DNA of 64,000 nt from Gliomastix tumulicola (taxonomy: Eukaryota; Ascomycota; Sordariomycetes; Hypocreales; Bionectriaceae). The position numbers were made by a program, and so were the translations under genes. Where the stretch lies: the NCBI GenBank assembly GCA_001599755.1, contig BCHX01000005.1, positions 1,769,922 to 1,833,921 of the forward strand. Direction: 5' to 3'. The notes under the pieces are model-generated. The model worked only from the letters and a program-made list of their open reading frames with translations, ran no database searches and was not told the origin of the DNA. Below, piece by piece: positions 51,235 through 63,577 of this stretch. Positions within the stretch are counted from its first letter, which is position 1. Each line of letters starts with the position of its first letter.

Positions 51235-53709
51235 AGGCCTATAACTATAATACTAGAAGTATTATATATACCTAAGATACTTATTATTCCTACTATAATA
51301 TAATTTATAATTAAAGATCCTAAATCTAGTCCCCTAAATACTTTAATATTAACTTCTACTTTTTAGTTTTAATAATACTATTATAACCTATACTTTAAGT
51401 AGTAGTATCTCTTTAAGTAGTACTACCTTTAGAGTTACTTTTTAAAGTACCTAGAGTACTTTTAGCTTTTATAGTATACTTAGTATTAAAGGTCTTATAT
51501 ATACTTAATTCTTAGCTAGTCTAGGTATATAGGTCCTAGTCTAAAGATTATAGCCTTTATAGTATATTAATATAATATCTAGGTCTAGCTTATCCCTATA
51601 TTCTAGGGTATATTATTAATTAAGCTATATAAATTAGCAAGGTATAGGTATTTCTAGGTATTAAGGAGTATATTATATAGGCCTTAAGCTACTAGTATAT
51701 ATTTAAATTACTTATTTTAATATTTAAGTCTTATTTAAGGATATTATAAATTTAATACTAGTAAGGAAGCCTTTATTACTTTATTATTTACCTTAAGTAT
51801 AATATTAAAGGTACTATACCCTTTAGTATAGCTAGGGCTTCTTTTATTTAGCTAAATACTTTATTTATTATAATTTAGCTTATCTTATTAATTAGAGGCT
51901 TAATATAGTTAAACTTATTTTAAGCTATATATTATTTAAAGTACTAGATTTTAAAGGCCTTATAATAGGCCTTATAGTATTACTAAAGTATTAATTTAAT
52001 TTACTATTAGAGGTAATTAAGATTTAAAAAATAGTTCTAAAGATAGGACTTAAGTTAATTATATAAACTCTTAGTTTAAGAGGTAGTTTTAATATTATAA
52101 TTTTATAACTAATAAATTAAAAATTTAATAAATTAATAAGTGTATAGAAGATAGTAGGTCTTAAGGTATTAAATAATCTCTTCCTAGTCTAGAAATTTAT
52201 TCTATAGCCTCTTCTAGAGAAGCTTAAAATTAGCCTCTATTTTTACCCTAGTTATATTAACCTATATATCCTTAATACTATTTATAGTTATAGGGTACTT
52301 CTAATTTATAGGTATTTAGGTGAGAAAAGATATATCTTTAAGTAATTATTAAGAATTTTAGTAGGCTTAATTAATAATAGCATGTATATAAGGTGTAAGG
52401 TTATTACTATTAAGTTAGTTAATCTTACTATTTATTACTTTATTATTTCTAATACTTTTAACTACTTAAATAGCTAGAACTTATTCCTTATCTTCCTTAG
52501 TGTATCCTATTATCTTATAGCTATCTAGGGACCTATTTTACTTCTATTTAATATTTAAAATAATATTTTTTATAATATATTAAAGATATAACTACTAGTT
52601 TATTTCTAGGAATATATCTATAAGTGTAAATTTTAACTTAGTATTATAATCTATTATAATAACCTAAGGAAGCTAAATTTAAGCTTATTTTATAACTAAT
52701 CTTATATACTTTAAGAGCTATAAAAATAAAGCTATATCTTTAGTGGAAAGAAGTCTAAATTTAATACTAAAGTTTAAGTGGAAAGTTATTATTCCTATAA
52801 TCTAGAAAAAAGGTATATTAAATTTATTAACCTTATATATATAATTTATTATTAATAAATCTAGGTGTTACCTTTAATCTTTAAGACTATTCTTATAGAC
52901 TTAGAAGATACACTAAAGCCTACTAGTAGCTAGGTTCTATTTAAAGGCTTAATATATAATATCTTTATTACTTTTAAGGATTTTAATAAACTTCTATATA
53001 GCTATAAGAGGCTTATACCTTATTTCCTAAAGCTCTAATTAAATTTAGTAGACCTCTATAGTATTAATTAGAAGGCCTTTATACTTAGCCTTTAGTTACT
53101 ATATAATTTCATAGGATAAGATATTAATAATCTTTAATTATTCCTTAATAAGCTTTTTAATTTTATTTAGGCTAAACTATTATTATATTAAGAGCTAAAG
53201 CTTACTAGAGCTAGAAGTATACTTATAAGGCTTATAATTATATTCTAAAGCTCTAAGATTATAGAAGTAGTAGCTAATAGCTTTAATCTATTAAATTTTA
53301 ATATTAAATAAGTATATAATCTTTAAGGTTATTTTAAATTTATCTTTATTACTACTAAAATAGTAAATAATATTAACCTAATTAATAACCTTTAATTTAT
53401 TCCTCTTACTTCACTAGACTACTATTATAAATCTATATAAGGCTTTAAAGTACTATAATATAATAACTACTTTTTTATATATAGAAAAAAGACTATTATA
53501 AGAAAATTAAGGCTTTAAAGATTCTACTATTATATTTAGTTTTTAAAAAGCTTTATAATTAATAAAGTTCTATATAATTAAAATTAAAGTGTTATTTTAG
53601 CCTAGGGGGAGCTAGTAGTATATTATATTATTAATAGTTAATAATATATTAGTATATAAGGTGGTGTATATAGTGGCCCTATATAGCACTATATAGTAGT
53701 TATAGTGGT

Positions 53710-53849
53710 CTAGTGGTATATCTATAAGGTCCCCTGCTATATCTAGATGTAGCTTAAAGTCTTATATTAATTAGCAGGGTAGATAAGCTGTCTAAGTGAA
53801 GTCGGGGGTGTTATTCTAACAGGTTGGGGGTGTTATTTCGATAGCGTTC
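53710..53849 (-). repeat. Right terminal inverted repeat (140 bp)
   Basis: On the minus strand it begins GAACGCTATCGAAATAACAC and follows the left repeat for 140 bases with transitions only. Confidence 0.88.
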
Positions 53850-53858
53850 GTACTTCCG
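53850..53858 (+). repeat. Target site duplication, right copy
   Basis: GTACTTCCG, identical to 50635-50643. Confidence 0.9.
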
Positions 53859-55909
53859 TACCTGCACTTCGGAAAAAAATATTAGTGGAGACTCATTATG
53901 TTTAGGTGCAGTGAAGGGGCTGGTCGAGTGATGGTACTCTGAGGACACTCTGCTCCGATTAGCCTGTATATTATTTCGCAGGTTTCATTACCGGATGTCT
54001 CTAACTCGTGCGTAACAATTCAATATTGGTGCGGACAGTAGGCGGGAAAACACGGCACGAGGCTCGCTACCAATGGTCTTGGAAGGGTCAATGAAGGACG
54101 TCTGCATGAGCCCTGGGTGAGATATGAGATAGACTTCCCCTTCTGAGCTTGGGTGTGTCTGACTCGACTCTTGGCGAGTTTGTCTGCTTCTTGCAGTTCA
54201 TTAATGAGAAAATTGATGGGAAATGTGCTGACACGGTAGGCGATCGGTATCTTGGAGAGAAGATATGCTGAGGGGACTCCTGAACCTGCCCGAAGGCATC
54301 AATCATTCTAGACACACTCGTTGTATTTCCTCAAGATGAGAGGTATGTATTGGTGTAGACTGCAAGTCGGGTGTGGTGACATTGGCGGGGATGGTTATTA
54401 TTGGCTTCAAGAAACGGGCGCACGGGTCTGAAATCTGAATCACGCGACCACTTTAAGAGGTCGAGTGACCGATCCACTGGCGAGCATCGTTGGGTAACAT
54501 TTGCGATATGAGGCATCTCGATGCGTGTGTGACGGTTCGGCGGTCGTTGGGTGGTCATTGAACGGCTCCTACATATTGACTGGCTGTTCCGTCGATTGTG
54601 ACATGGAGCAGCCCAGTTCGGCCCAAGACTGGGCCGCCGCATTACAGCCCATGTTGTGCTCGGTGTGGCTTGAAGCCCAGCGTCAGGTACATGAGGCAGG
54701 CATAGCCATATATGTCCGGTCAAGGACGCCGTAGATGTCGCGTCGCATGGGGTGGTACGGTATCTAAGACCAAGGCGCCCCGAGGTCTGTTCCAAGAACA
54801 GCACGAGGCAAGTCTTGCGAACCGTGTTCGGTTGATGCAGCCACCTGAGACAACCTGGCTAGGTGGTCGAGGTACTGGAAACCTGTTCGGGTTTGGGGAA
54901 TGCTGGTGACAGGTGCATGCATCCGTAGGGCAGGCAGGTACCCGTACGGTGTTTGCATGACCCTGAAAGTCACGGCAGTCTTACGGGCGCCGCCCTGTAC
55001 GACCACAAGCTGACGACAAAATGAAGTGCAAACGAGGCGTGGTTGGGAATTCGAGGTTGGAGGCTCTAATGACGATATCGCCTTTATCGATAATCCCCAG
55101 GGACCCAAATCTCCAGAAGTGGAGCCAGAGGGATTATGGAAGGCTGGAAGGTGGCAGCAAGGGCTGGGAACGGCCAGGTCGGGCTACTTCAGGGACATTT
55201 CCATCGTCTTTCCATGACAACGCTTCCCGTCTCTTCTGCATCACCAGCTCTCAGGAAAACCATTGGACTGACGCTTCGTCTCGGACGGATTGGCAGCCTC
55301 TCCTTTCCAATTGCTCCTCTGCTCAGTCTCTCGACGGCCGGGACCCCGTCGTGCCTCTTTTTTTTGTATTTTGCTTGCGTCAATAGCTGGCCTATTCCCT
55401 TGCCCCCCCGGCTTCACTTCCACCTCACCTTGTCCTAATTTGGGTTTTAGACTCTTTTTTTTTTTTTTGGACCTTCCACTTCCCGCGAATTTGGTTGTTC
55501 AACACTCGCACAATGGTGCCCTAGAGGACCGGCATTTCTTCTAGGACCGACTTTGGAGAAGCCGAGGAGAGGGACACATCACGCAGTGCTACGCGTGCGC
55601 TGACCCTCTTGACACCCGAATTCCCCATCGCCAATCGTTGGGCAACAGCATACACCCGCAGCGTCCCACCCCTTTCCGTCCCGGGGCCAGGCTGCAGTGC
55701 AGGCTGCATCTTGCGTTGTGCGCTGCCGCATCTGTGCTCTGCTGCGCTGTCACGGCCCAAGCTTACCTACTACCTTATGCTCCCGCCTCCCCGAAAAACG
55801 AGTCAGCGACAAGGCCGAGTAATTTAAACTTTACTGCCTGGACGCAGGCAGCTCGAGAGCTCGCCTCGTCCGCCCTTCTGCCAAAACTTGGCACGCCACC
55901 ACACGCACC
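53859..55909. other. Intergenic, no gene supported
   Basis: About 2 kb between the transposon and the zinc-finger gene. Frames at 54331-54804 and 55021-55386 lack motifs. T runs occur at 55361-55368 and 55456-55469. The segment 55560-55909 is C-rich and likely the leader of the next gene. Confidence 0.5.
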
Positions 55910-57234
55910 ATGAATGCTACTACGGGGAAAGCAGGCCTGGTGGTGGCCGACGAGGGCACTGGCTCCATGGACAAGCTGGTATGCATCTTCCCGTTCCCTA
56001 CCGCGGCGTCCCCCACGAAGCACTACCCACTTCATGTGGTGAAGGAAACGGTTGACTGCAGGGGAGGGAGTGACGAGACACAGGGAGAAAGACGACTGGC
56101 TTTTGCTTGGAGAATATGCTTGCTAACGCGAGAGGTACCCTGACACAGGCGCATTCGATCCTCGATGACCTCGTTCATAATATCATCTCTGACATCGTCC
56201 TGAAGACACACCGAGAGGAGAAGATGGCAAAGGCGAACACGGCCGCAATCCACATCGAGAAGCTCGCCTCGGATGCCTCCGAAACAAACACTCCAGAGTC
56301 GAACCCCGATATCCGAATCGAGACCGATGCGGCCATCTACGAAGACGGACAAGTCCTGCTCAAAGGGAACCCGCTCAAGACGACCACGGAGATCCTGTGT
56401 CCCAAATGCCGCCTCCCTCGACTCTTCTACCCAACCGACGGCAAGGGCTCCAGAAAACCGGACCCGACGGTCCTGTACTGCAAGAAGCACCCGTACATCC
56501 AGAAGCCTGGCTGTGACATCTACGGACAGAGCTGGGTCGCACAGGGTCCGGGCAGAGGCAAGAAGAAGAAGGACATGGAGAAGGACGCCCCGACGACGGC
56601 CGAGTCGAGGCCACCCAACGTGCTCTCCTTCCCTTCGGCTACGTGCAGCAAATGCAAGCGGTGCATCCTCGTCACGCGATTGAACAACCACATGGGTTCA
56701 TGTATCGGCAATAGTGGCCGTAATGCAAGCCGCGCAGCCGCCCACAAGATGAGCAATGGTGGCTCGCAGAACGACACGACACCCCCGTCCTCCCAGAAGG
56801 CCACGCCGGCCCCAGCGTCACGTGCATCGAGCCCCAAGAAGAGGGATGCTAGCGAGGAGGGTGACGAGTCGGAGGGCAGCCAGCACAAGAAGAAGAAGGT
56901 CAAGTCGGCGAACAATGCTAGCACCAACGGCAACGGCAACGCCAACCCCAAGAAGGTCATCCTCAAGTCGAAGAATCCGCTCAAGAAGGAGGTCGTCAAG
57001 GGAGCCTCCGGGCTCAGCCAGGAACAGAAGCCGGGTGACGTTGGGTCGGACAAGGCGTCCTCACCTGTTGCCGTGCCGTCGAAAAAGCTGAACCCCAAGG
57101 CAAGCAGCCCAGTGAAAAAACTGAAGGCTTCGTCGAAGCCGATGATCAAGACGCCTTTGCAAAAGAATGCTAAGGAACTGGATGGGGAATCTGACACTTC
57201 GGGCGCTCACTCCTCTCCTCCAAATCACCGCTAA
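55910..57234 (+). CDS. Basic nuclear protein with two zinc-finger motifs (SAGA-factor-like)
   Basis: Two exons, 55910-55978 and 56149-57234 (384 residues). The acceptor at 56148 is preceded by a GCTAAC branch-like site. A helical region (about 24-65, HSILDDLVHNIISDIVLKTHREEKMAK) precedes two cysteine clusters. The first is Cys107-x2-Cys110 ... Cys134-x2-His137. The second is Cys189-x2-Cys192 ... His204-x3-Cys208. The second has the C-x2-C...H-x3-C form of the Sgf11/ataxin-7 fingers of the SAGA deubiquitinase module, so a chromatin or transcription role is a reasonable guess. The last 170 residues are Lys/Ser/Pro-rich with nuclear-localisation-like runs (KKKKVK, SSPVKKLK). It could instead be an unrelated zinc protein; the family name is not certain. 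Confidence 0.8.
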
Positions 57235-58090
57235 CTGCAACGGGCGATTGCTTTATCTGATGCTGGCACTATGACTGGAACAACCATTGGCTTAACGATG
57301 AGAACCACAATCTCATAGATCATGGAACATGGAACCTCGATCAACCCCTCCCTCCCCCACAACCCCCCAATCAGGTTCAGCCTGACATGTTGATACCCTT
57401 CACTTCCAATAATGGCTGGAATACCATCACAGCTACAGCCACGTCTTTGATTACTAGACAGCAGGCGTGGGACACACCCCAACACCCACAAACGCCTGCA
57501 TATCTTTGGGCTATTATACCAGCTCCTGCTTGGAGCTTCATAGCCGTCTTATGTACTTTTTTGTTTCGCTTCTTTTCTTTGATTCTCCCAGTGTTTCTTT
57601 CGGATTTCTCCCTCTTCTCTTTTACATACAGTTGGGCTAGCGACCAGGGACCTTTTCTTTTTGAGTCGGCTACATATAAGTCATTGGACGAACCTATCCA
57701 TGGATACACACAGAAACCACGGGAAAGGGAACCAGGGATTTGGGGCGTTTAGAGGCGTTGGTTGGTGGCGCTCAGATATTGCTGCTTCTTGCGGACATCG
57801 GTTCCTTGGCATAGGTGCTGAGGGTACAGACGCTCAAGGAGGGTTGGTATATGGCAAAATCAGGAAATATTTCTGCCCTCGCCAATGAATTGTTTTTGTC
57901 TTGTTTTTCTTGTAAAAATGTTGACCTGATGGTATCATACCTATTTATGACCTCCCCGTGCTCGTCCCAAACCGTGAACGCCGTGCCTGTACCTAATGTC
58001 AAAGATGGTCGATCCTCGTAGGGGTATCTTTTGCCTCCCTTCTCCCTTGTGCCTCCCCCCCCCCCTCCCCCTTTGTATGATATAAGCTGG
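57235..58090. other. Convergent intergenic region
   Basis: About 855 bp between the zinc-finger gene and the cyclophilin gene. T-rich, with a C run at about 58057-58066. No gene supported. Confidence 0.55.
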
Positions 58091-58656
58091 TCAGGCATCC
58101 TCCGCTTCCACCACCGTCGCCTCGATAATCTTGACCTCCTCAAACGGCCTGTCACCCGGCCCCGTCTTGATCAGCCCCATCCTCTTCACGTTCCCCATCC
58201 CGGCCTTGACCCGCCCAAAGATGGTGTGCTTCCCATCCAGCCACGGCGTCGGCGCGAGCGTGAGGAAGAACTGCGAGCCGTTCGTGTCCGGGCCCGAGTT
58301 GGCCATGCTGAGCACCCCGGCGCCCGTGTGCTTGAGCGCCGGGTCGATCTCGTCCGGGAACGCGTCGCCGTAGACGGACGAGCCGCCGCGCCCCGTGCCC
58401 GTCGGGTCGCCGCCCTGGACCATGAAGTCCGGGATGATGCGGTGGAAGACGGTGTTGTTGTAGTAGCCGCGGCGGGCGAGGGTGGCGAAGTTGTGGGTTG
58501 TCTTGGGGGCGTGGGCTGTGTAGAGCTCGAGGATGATGGTGCCCTGGGTGTTGGACTGTCAGTCAGTATGGATTGTCTGGGGGGGGCAGATAGCTCTGTG
58601 AGGGGGATCAATTGGGGGCTTACCACTGTTGTTTGAAGGACTACATCGAGACCCAT
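58091..58656 (-). CDS. cyp1: Cyclophilin-type peptidyl-prolyl isomerase (PPIL1-like)
   Basis: Two exons, 58656-58624 and 58555-58091 (165 residues, normal length). It is a single-domain cyclophilin: FHRIIPDFMVQGGD holds the catalytic Arg50 and the pocket residues Phe55 and Gln58, followed by GTGRGG, the MANSGPDTNGSQFF block and WLDGKHTIFGRV, which contains the cyclosporin-binding Trp. No signal peptide or other domain. The TGTGRGGSSVYG loop and short N-terminus match the PPIL1/yeast-Cyp1-type group, which in other eukaryotes works with the spliceosome through SKIP/Prp45. It catalyses cis-trans isomerisation of Xaa-Pro bonds. Confidence 0.94.
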
Positions 58657-58986
58657 GGTGAGGAGCGGTGCTGGGGGCGTCAAATCGGTGGCAGAGAGTT
58701 CTGGATTGGTGGTTGATGCTACCTTAAAGAGCGAGGTTAAAGATCTGGCGGGGTGGAAAGAAAGCTGGAGTTGCACTTTTGGCAGCTTCGACGGAATTGG
58801 AATGTGGGGGTCATGTCCGACAACCTCCATCACTTCTTCCACAGCACGCCTGCAACTATTATACCTACAGTAAGGTAAGTTGAAGATCAAGAGACAACCG
58901 TTTCTTCATTATCACGTTCATTGAGCCATCATCCGATAAATTCCAAATCACCACCATGCGCTCCCAAATCGGCATCCCAAATCAAC
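58657..58986. promoter_or_regulatory. Upstream region of cyclophilin gene / 3' flank of channel gene
   Basis: 330 bp between two genes on the same strand. It should contain the cyclophilin promoter. No motif identified. Confidence 0.45.
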
Positions 58987-61916
58987 TCAGTAATACGCCT
59001 TCTCCTCCCAGATCGGCGGCCGAGCCTCCTCCTTATCCCACCGAATCTTGCTCTTTTCATCCAACGTACAGCCCTCGTCCGTGATGCCAATCACCCTGCT
59101 CGTCTCAGCTACCTCCATCTGGGATACGCCGCCTTCGTCCCTGGGAACCCAGAGCAGCGGCGTCGGCCTCGTCACGCACGGCGGCAAATACGGACTCAGC
59201 TCCTCCTCCCGTTCGTCATCGTCACTCACGGCCTGGTGCGGGATGCGGAAGTTCTCCTCGTGCGGGACGAGCTTCCGCAGGGTCCAGTAGTCAGCGTACA
59301 CCCACGGCTTGAGGAACTGCACCAGGAAGTTTCCTTCCTTGTTGAAGCGGATCTCCTTCCTGCTCGGGAAGGACTGCGCGCGGCCGCTTTTGCTCATCTT
59401 GCTATCCGTCCGCGTCCGGTCGAAGGAGCGCACCGTCTCGTCGTCGTCATTCAGCAACAGACTGCGCTGGTGGATGTCCTCCTCGGACTGGAGCGTGGTC
59501 GGCAGGTTGTGCAGGAGCGGGTTGAGGGCGCGGCCGAGCGTGATGTGGTACAGGATCGTGAAGACGAGGAGGATGACGATGAGCGCGGCCTGGCCCGGGG
59601 CCTTGCTGACGGCGAACATGCCGATGAGGCAGATCTCGGCGAGGTAGACGCCCGAGAAGAGCTGCTTCAGGGCCCGCGGGTAGATGAGGCCGCGGGTGTC
59701 GACCTGCGTGTCTGAGACGAAGAGGATGTTGTAGCGGTAGGCCTGGTAGAAGATGCCGATGCCGAGGGACGACCAGAACAGGAGGATCGGCGCGATGACG
59801 GCGTATGTGATGCCTGGGAAGGGTGTTAGCTTGACTCCAGACAGTCGTGAGCATCGCATCTTACTGATGACCACGATCCCCGTGTACACGGGTAGCACGC
59901 CCCCCCAAGAGATAGAGCTCAGCGTCGTCCACTTCTTGTACATGGCGCGCGGCTCCCTCGCGAAGAGCTTGTACGCGATGCCGAACACCACACACCCGAC
60001 ACACTGCGTCATGACGTCGATGGCGATGGTGATGCCCTCGATGATGAAGTACGAGATGTAGAAGTTGGACGACGTGGGCAGGGCCTCGGCCAGGGTGCTG
60101 AAGACGAGCGTCGGGCTCTTCACGATCTGCACGATTGCCGAGGACGCCGTGTCGGTGATGGTGCGGATGAGGAAGACCTGCACGAGCTGGAACATGAAGA
60201 AGGCGTTTTGCGTGAAGAGCTCGACCTCGGCCTCTGAGGCTACGCCGGCAAAACGCGCGGCGCGCTGCATGATACCAGGGACGAAGGACATGAGGATGGC
60301 GAGGACGGCCGAGGGGAGCAGACCGCCGATGATGCCGAGGATTTCCTTCGCACCCGTCAGCTCCGAGGACACAGAAAAGGGGGAGGGGAGCCACTCACAG
60401 AAGGGATATCGTTGAGCCACCGCAGGAAGGGCAGAGACTGCAGCACGCTGATCTGCGCCACGATACCGACAACACCCACGGGGATCGCCCAGAAGATGAT
60501 GAGCGCCGCCACAGCTGCGTACATGATGTACTGCCGGACGATGACCTGCCACCACGGGACTGCCAGGTTATTCCAAATCACGTCCTGCGGCCGCACGCCG
60601 ATGTGCTTGGGCGACATGGACAGGGCGTGGTGATGCGTCAGGACCTGGTAGGCGACCTGCGCCTGGTGCTGCGTGTGGAACTCGATGAAGACGGCGGCCG
60701 TCTTGTGGAAGTTGCCCGCGCGCCAGTGGGCTTGGGCCTGCTCGGCCTCGGGGAGGAGCGTGAGCAGCTCGCGGCGGCACCAGGTGATGGTGTCGACCTT
60801 TTGGCCGAAGAGGCCGAGGAGGCCGAGACGGTGCGTTGGCCGATCTTTGTCGTCTATCCAGCGCAGTGGTGAGTCTCCCCCCGTCTCGACGTCTGTCAGG
60901 TGGTTCGAAAATGCCTCCTCCTTGCGGGCCGACGCCTTCATCTCCTTGACGCGCTTCTTGTTGGCCCTCTTGATGAGCTCGACCTCGGCCTTCTCCAGCA
61001 ACATGCACACCTCGTCCCGCCGCTCAACAAGTCTGCCCAGCTTCGCGACGCTCCCGTTGACCCAGACACTCTTCACCGCCTCCCCGTAGACCCGCCGCAG
61101 CTTCCCCTCGTCCATGTACTCCGCCGGCACGTTGGTAAACAGCACGGTCCGCGACGACAGCCGCTTCGAGGCCTGCGGCGTCAGCAGGAACGCCTGCCGC
61201 AGGTTGACGTAGAAGATGCACTCGCGCGTGATCACGTACATGACGAAGCCGTAGATGACCCACGCCAGCAGCGCGTGCGCGTACAGCCGCGACGCGTGGC
61301 GCTCGATGTCGAGGTTGGAGTAGGACACGAGCTCGAGCTGGGTCTTGCCGTTGCCGCCCGTCGCGTGCAGGGGGAGCAGGATGGGCCAGGTGACGAGCAT
61401 GCTGACGGTGCAGATGATGGTGCAGATGCGGAGGTAGCGGAGGAAGAGGTAGGCGTCGAGGCTCTGGTGCTGGAGGGCGTAGGCGTCTGGAATGGTCCAG
61501 AAGACGGGGATCCAGGAGAACCAGGTGTCGGGGAGTTTGGGGGTGCGTTCACTGGACGATCGATCGATCGATCAATCAGTCAGGCTCGAGTTGTTGGAGG
61601 AGGGACTGAGGAGGGAGGGAGGGAGGGAGGGAGGAAGGTTACTGTTCTGGTAGGGAACCGAGGTAGGTTCGCGGTGCGTAGAAGCGTCGTTGGGACGTCC
61701 TCGTGACGAAGAAGATGACGAGGCAGATGATGGCGAGTATCACCATGGGGACGAAGGTGTAGATCATGCCTTTTGCCCGTCAGCCCCTATTCCGGTCCGT
61801 GAAGTGTCCAGCAGCAGCTCACCCCATAGTGACTCGGTCAAGTTCTCGTCGCGAGCTTCGCCTTGCCGGTCATCATCGGCTAAGTGGTCGTTGATCCAGC
61901 TCAGAGCCTGACCCAT
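58987..61916 (-). CDS. CSC1/TMEM63-type (OSCA family) cation channel
   Basis: Five exons: 61916-61823, 61769-61643, 61551-60399, 60360-59865 and 59813-58987 (898 residues). Intron 3 is only 38 nt. The N-terminal TM (FVPMVILAIICLVIFFV) is followed by the YAPRTYL motif, two further TM segments and a long cytosolic loop of the RSN1/PHM7 type with FTNVPAEYMDE and the sentence-like HHALSMSPKHIGVRPQDVIWNNLAVPWWQ block. The membrane core follows (GIIGGLLPSAVLAILMSFVPGIM, FFMFQLVQVFLIRTI, ISYFIIEGITIAIDVMT, GVLPVYTG, ILLFWSSLGIGIFYQAYRYNILFV). Members are mechanosensitive or osmosensitive Ca2+-permeable channels or lipid scramblase-like proteins of plasma membrane or ER. The C-terminal 200 residues are a cytosolic tail. 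It starts about 1.66 kb from ERG1, divergently. Confidence 0.93.
61556..61640. repeat. GATC and GGGA simple repeats inside an intron
   Basis: GATC units (61558-61572) and GGGA units (about 61612-61636) in intron 2 of the channel gene. Confidence 0.8.
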
Positions 61917-63577
61917 GGTGACGGATGTCGATATCAGCTATAACAGTTCTCTACACCACTTGGAGTATAAAGATCGGGTACAAAAGGCCACGAGGCTTCC
62001 CGGTCAAGTGAAGGAGGGGAATAGGCCTTCATAAGGGACGAGACACCCCCCCCGGTCAAGACGCCCAACAAGAGGCGCCATCATGCACGAGACACGCACA
62101 CACGTCCTCGCACCCTCCCCTCGCATACACGGCAGACCTGCGAAGGAGGCTGGGGGGCCAAAAGAGCGGTGTCTCGACAAAGAGGCGTGGAAGATCATGA
62201 TTCTTCTACCCAACGCGCTGAGACATGCAGTATTACGTGCAGGCTGGGCACGTTCTCCCCTCGGACCCGAGAGGGGCTGGCTGGCATGCGCCATAGACAT
62301 CTTATGAGGAGGAGGTAAACCGACATGTGTCCCCCCCCCTCCCCTACCTCCTCTTTTGCGACCCTGAGACTGAAGAGACACGGGCTGACGGATAGGGCGA
62401 ACGCCGTCTGTGCGAATGAGAGGATCGATGGTAGGAGGCGGGTGCTACTCGGGCCGGAGAGATGGAGCCGGAAGGGAGCAGGACCAGTAAGAGGCTGTAT
62501 GTAAGTCTCAGTTTTGGCTGGGCGTCATTCCAGAATGATTCATCTGCATTCCAGAGAGATTTCGTCTGGCGGTTCTGACCGAGACCTGGATCCAACCACC
62601 CGGAGAATTGACAAATTGTCCACTCGATCGTCCGTCTGTGCGTATTCTCGACGCGGGAGCGCTTCGTCTTGCCGAAGTGCTCTCGCTCCATCAGCCAGTG
62701 AACCTCTCGTGCTTCCTAGGTTGCTGTCCCTTCACTGCCCCTTCGCTGCCCTTCGCTGCCGAGGGGATAGGTATTCTGGATGGATATGGCGATGACGAAT
62801 CAAGCCGAATACGAACGCCAGACAAGCCAATAGGACGAGCGCTCGGGGTCCCGTCAATGTCTTACCAAGAGTTTGGCCCCCAAACGCGGGAATCTAGCAC
62901 TTTCAAAAATTGACAACTGTTCTATTGGGTTACTGTACCTACGTACTTATCTAAGTAGGGAGGGAACTACAGAGTCTAGGTAGTTCTACTACGACCTGCT
63001 TACAGTGGGTTGTAAGCAACCAGCGGTTTTGTTCTCTTGCACCCTAGAAATTACCTCTCCACCAAATCAGTCCCCTGCTAACTCATTGGCGTCTTCCTCC
63101 GACCGAAAATCGTCAATCATGAAATTGCCTGCCTTGCTTTCACGCGCTTCTCCTCCCACGAACGCCTTTGCACCTCTTCAGCGTCTCTCCGTCGCCTCTG
63201 GGGAACCGAATGTCTTCATCCATTGACTTGTTCCCTATCGTAGGCCGGTAGGTGAGGAGTGAAATCACAGAGGAGACGCCTCGCACTGGAGCCTGTAATT
63301 GCCCTGCTTGGTGTGTTCACGCCTGATCACATCGGCACTGGCGGATTCTCATACCACTTTGTCGGGGAGATGAGCTGAGGGTAGGGGGTGGCGCGAATAT
63401 CCTGTTTTGGGCGGTGTGGCTGTGTTGGGACACAAGGTACATGGCATTTTCTTTCAACTAGTACTTGTATCTTATCCAACCGCCCTCCCTTCAAACAGTT
63501 CTTTTCTCCTCCCGCCGACAGAAGGAAGCAAATCGATCCGAGCTCCATTTCCTTCCAGCCAAGAGACACGCGTCGCT
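61917..63577. promoter_or_regulatory. Divergent promoter region, channel gene / ERG1
   Basis: About 1.66 kb between divergent start codons. ERG1 is often sterol-regulated in fungi through SREBP or related factors, but I did not find a binding site I would defend. Several short frames (for example 62608-62913) have no motif. Confidence 0.5.

Larger units (their letters stand above)
50644..53849. mobile_element. RIP-degraded Mutator-like (MULE) DNA transposon
   Basis: A 3206-bp AT-rich block flanked by a perfect 9-bp duplication (GTACTTCCG). Its ends are 140-bp inverted repeats (50644-50783 and 53710-53849) that differ at 14 positions, every one a C/T or G/A transition. Long terminal repeats with a 9-bp target duplication are typical of Mutator-like elements; the fungal Hop element has similar size and structure. 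No frame longer than a few dozen codons survives. CpA, TpG and CpG are nearly absent inside, while TpA is abundant, the expected outcome of repeat-induced point mutation in ascomycetes. The transposase cannot be identified, so family assignment rests on structure. A non-autonomous derivative is also possible. Confidence 0.85.

Noticed and set aside
54331..54804. 157-codon frame on the minus strand next to the transposon
   Set aside because: No motif and no coding-like periodicity by eye; probably chance.
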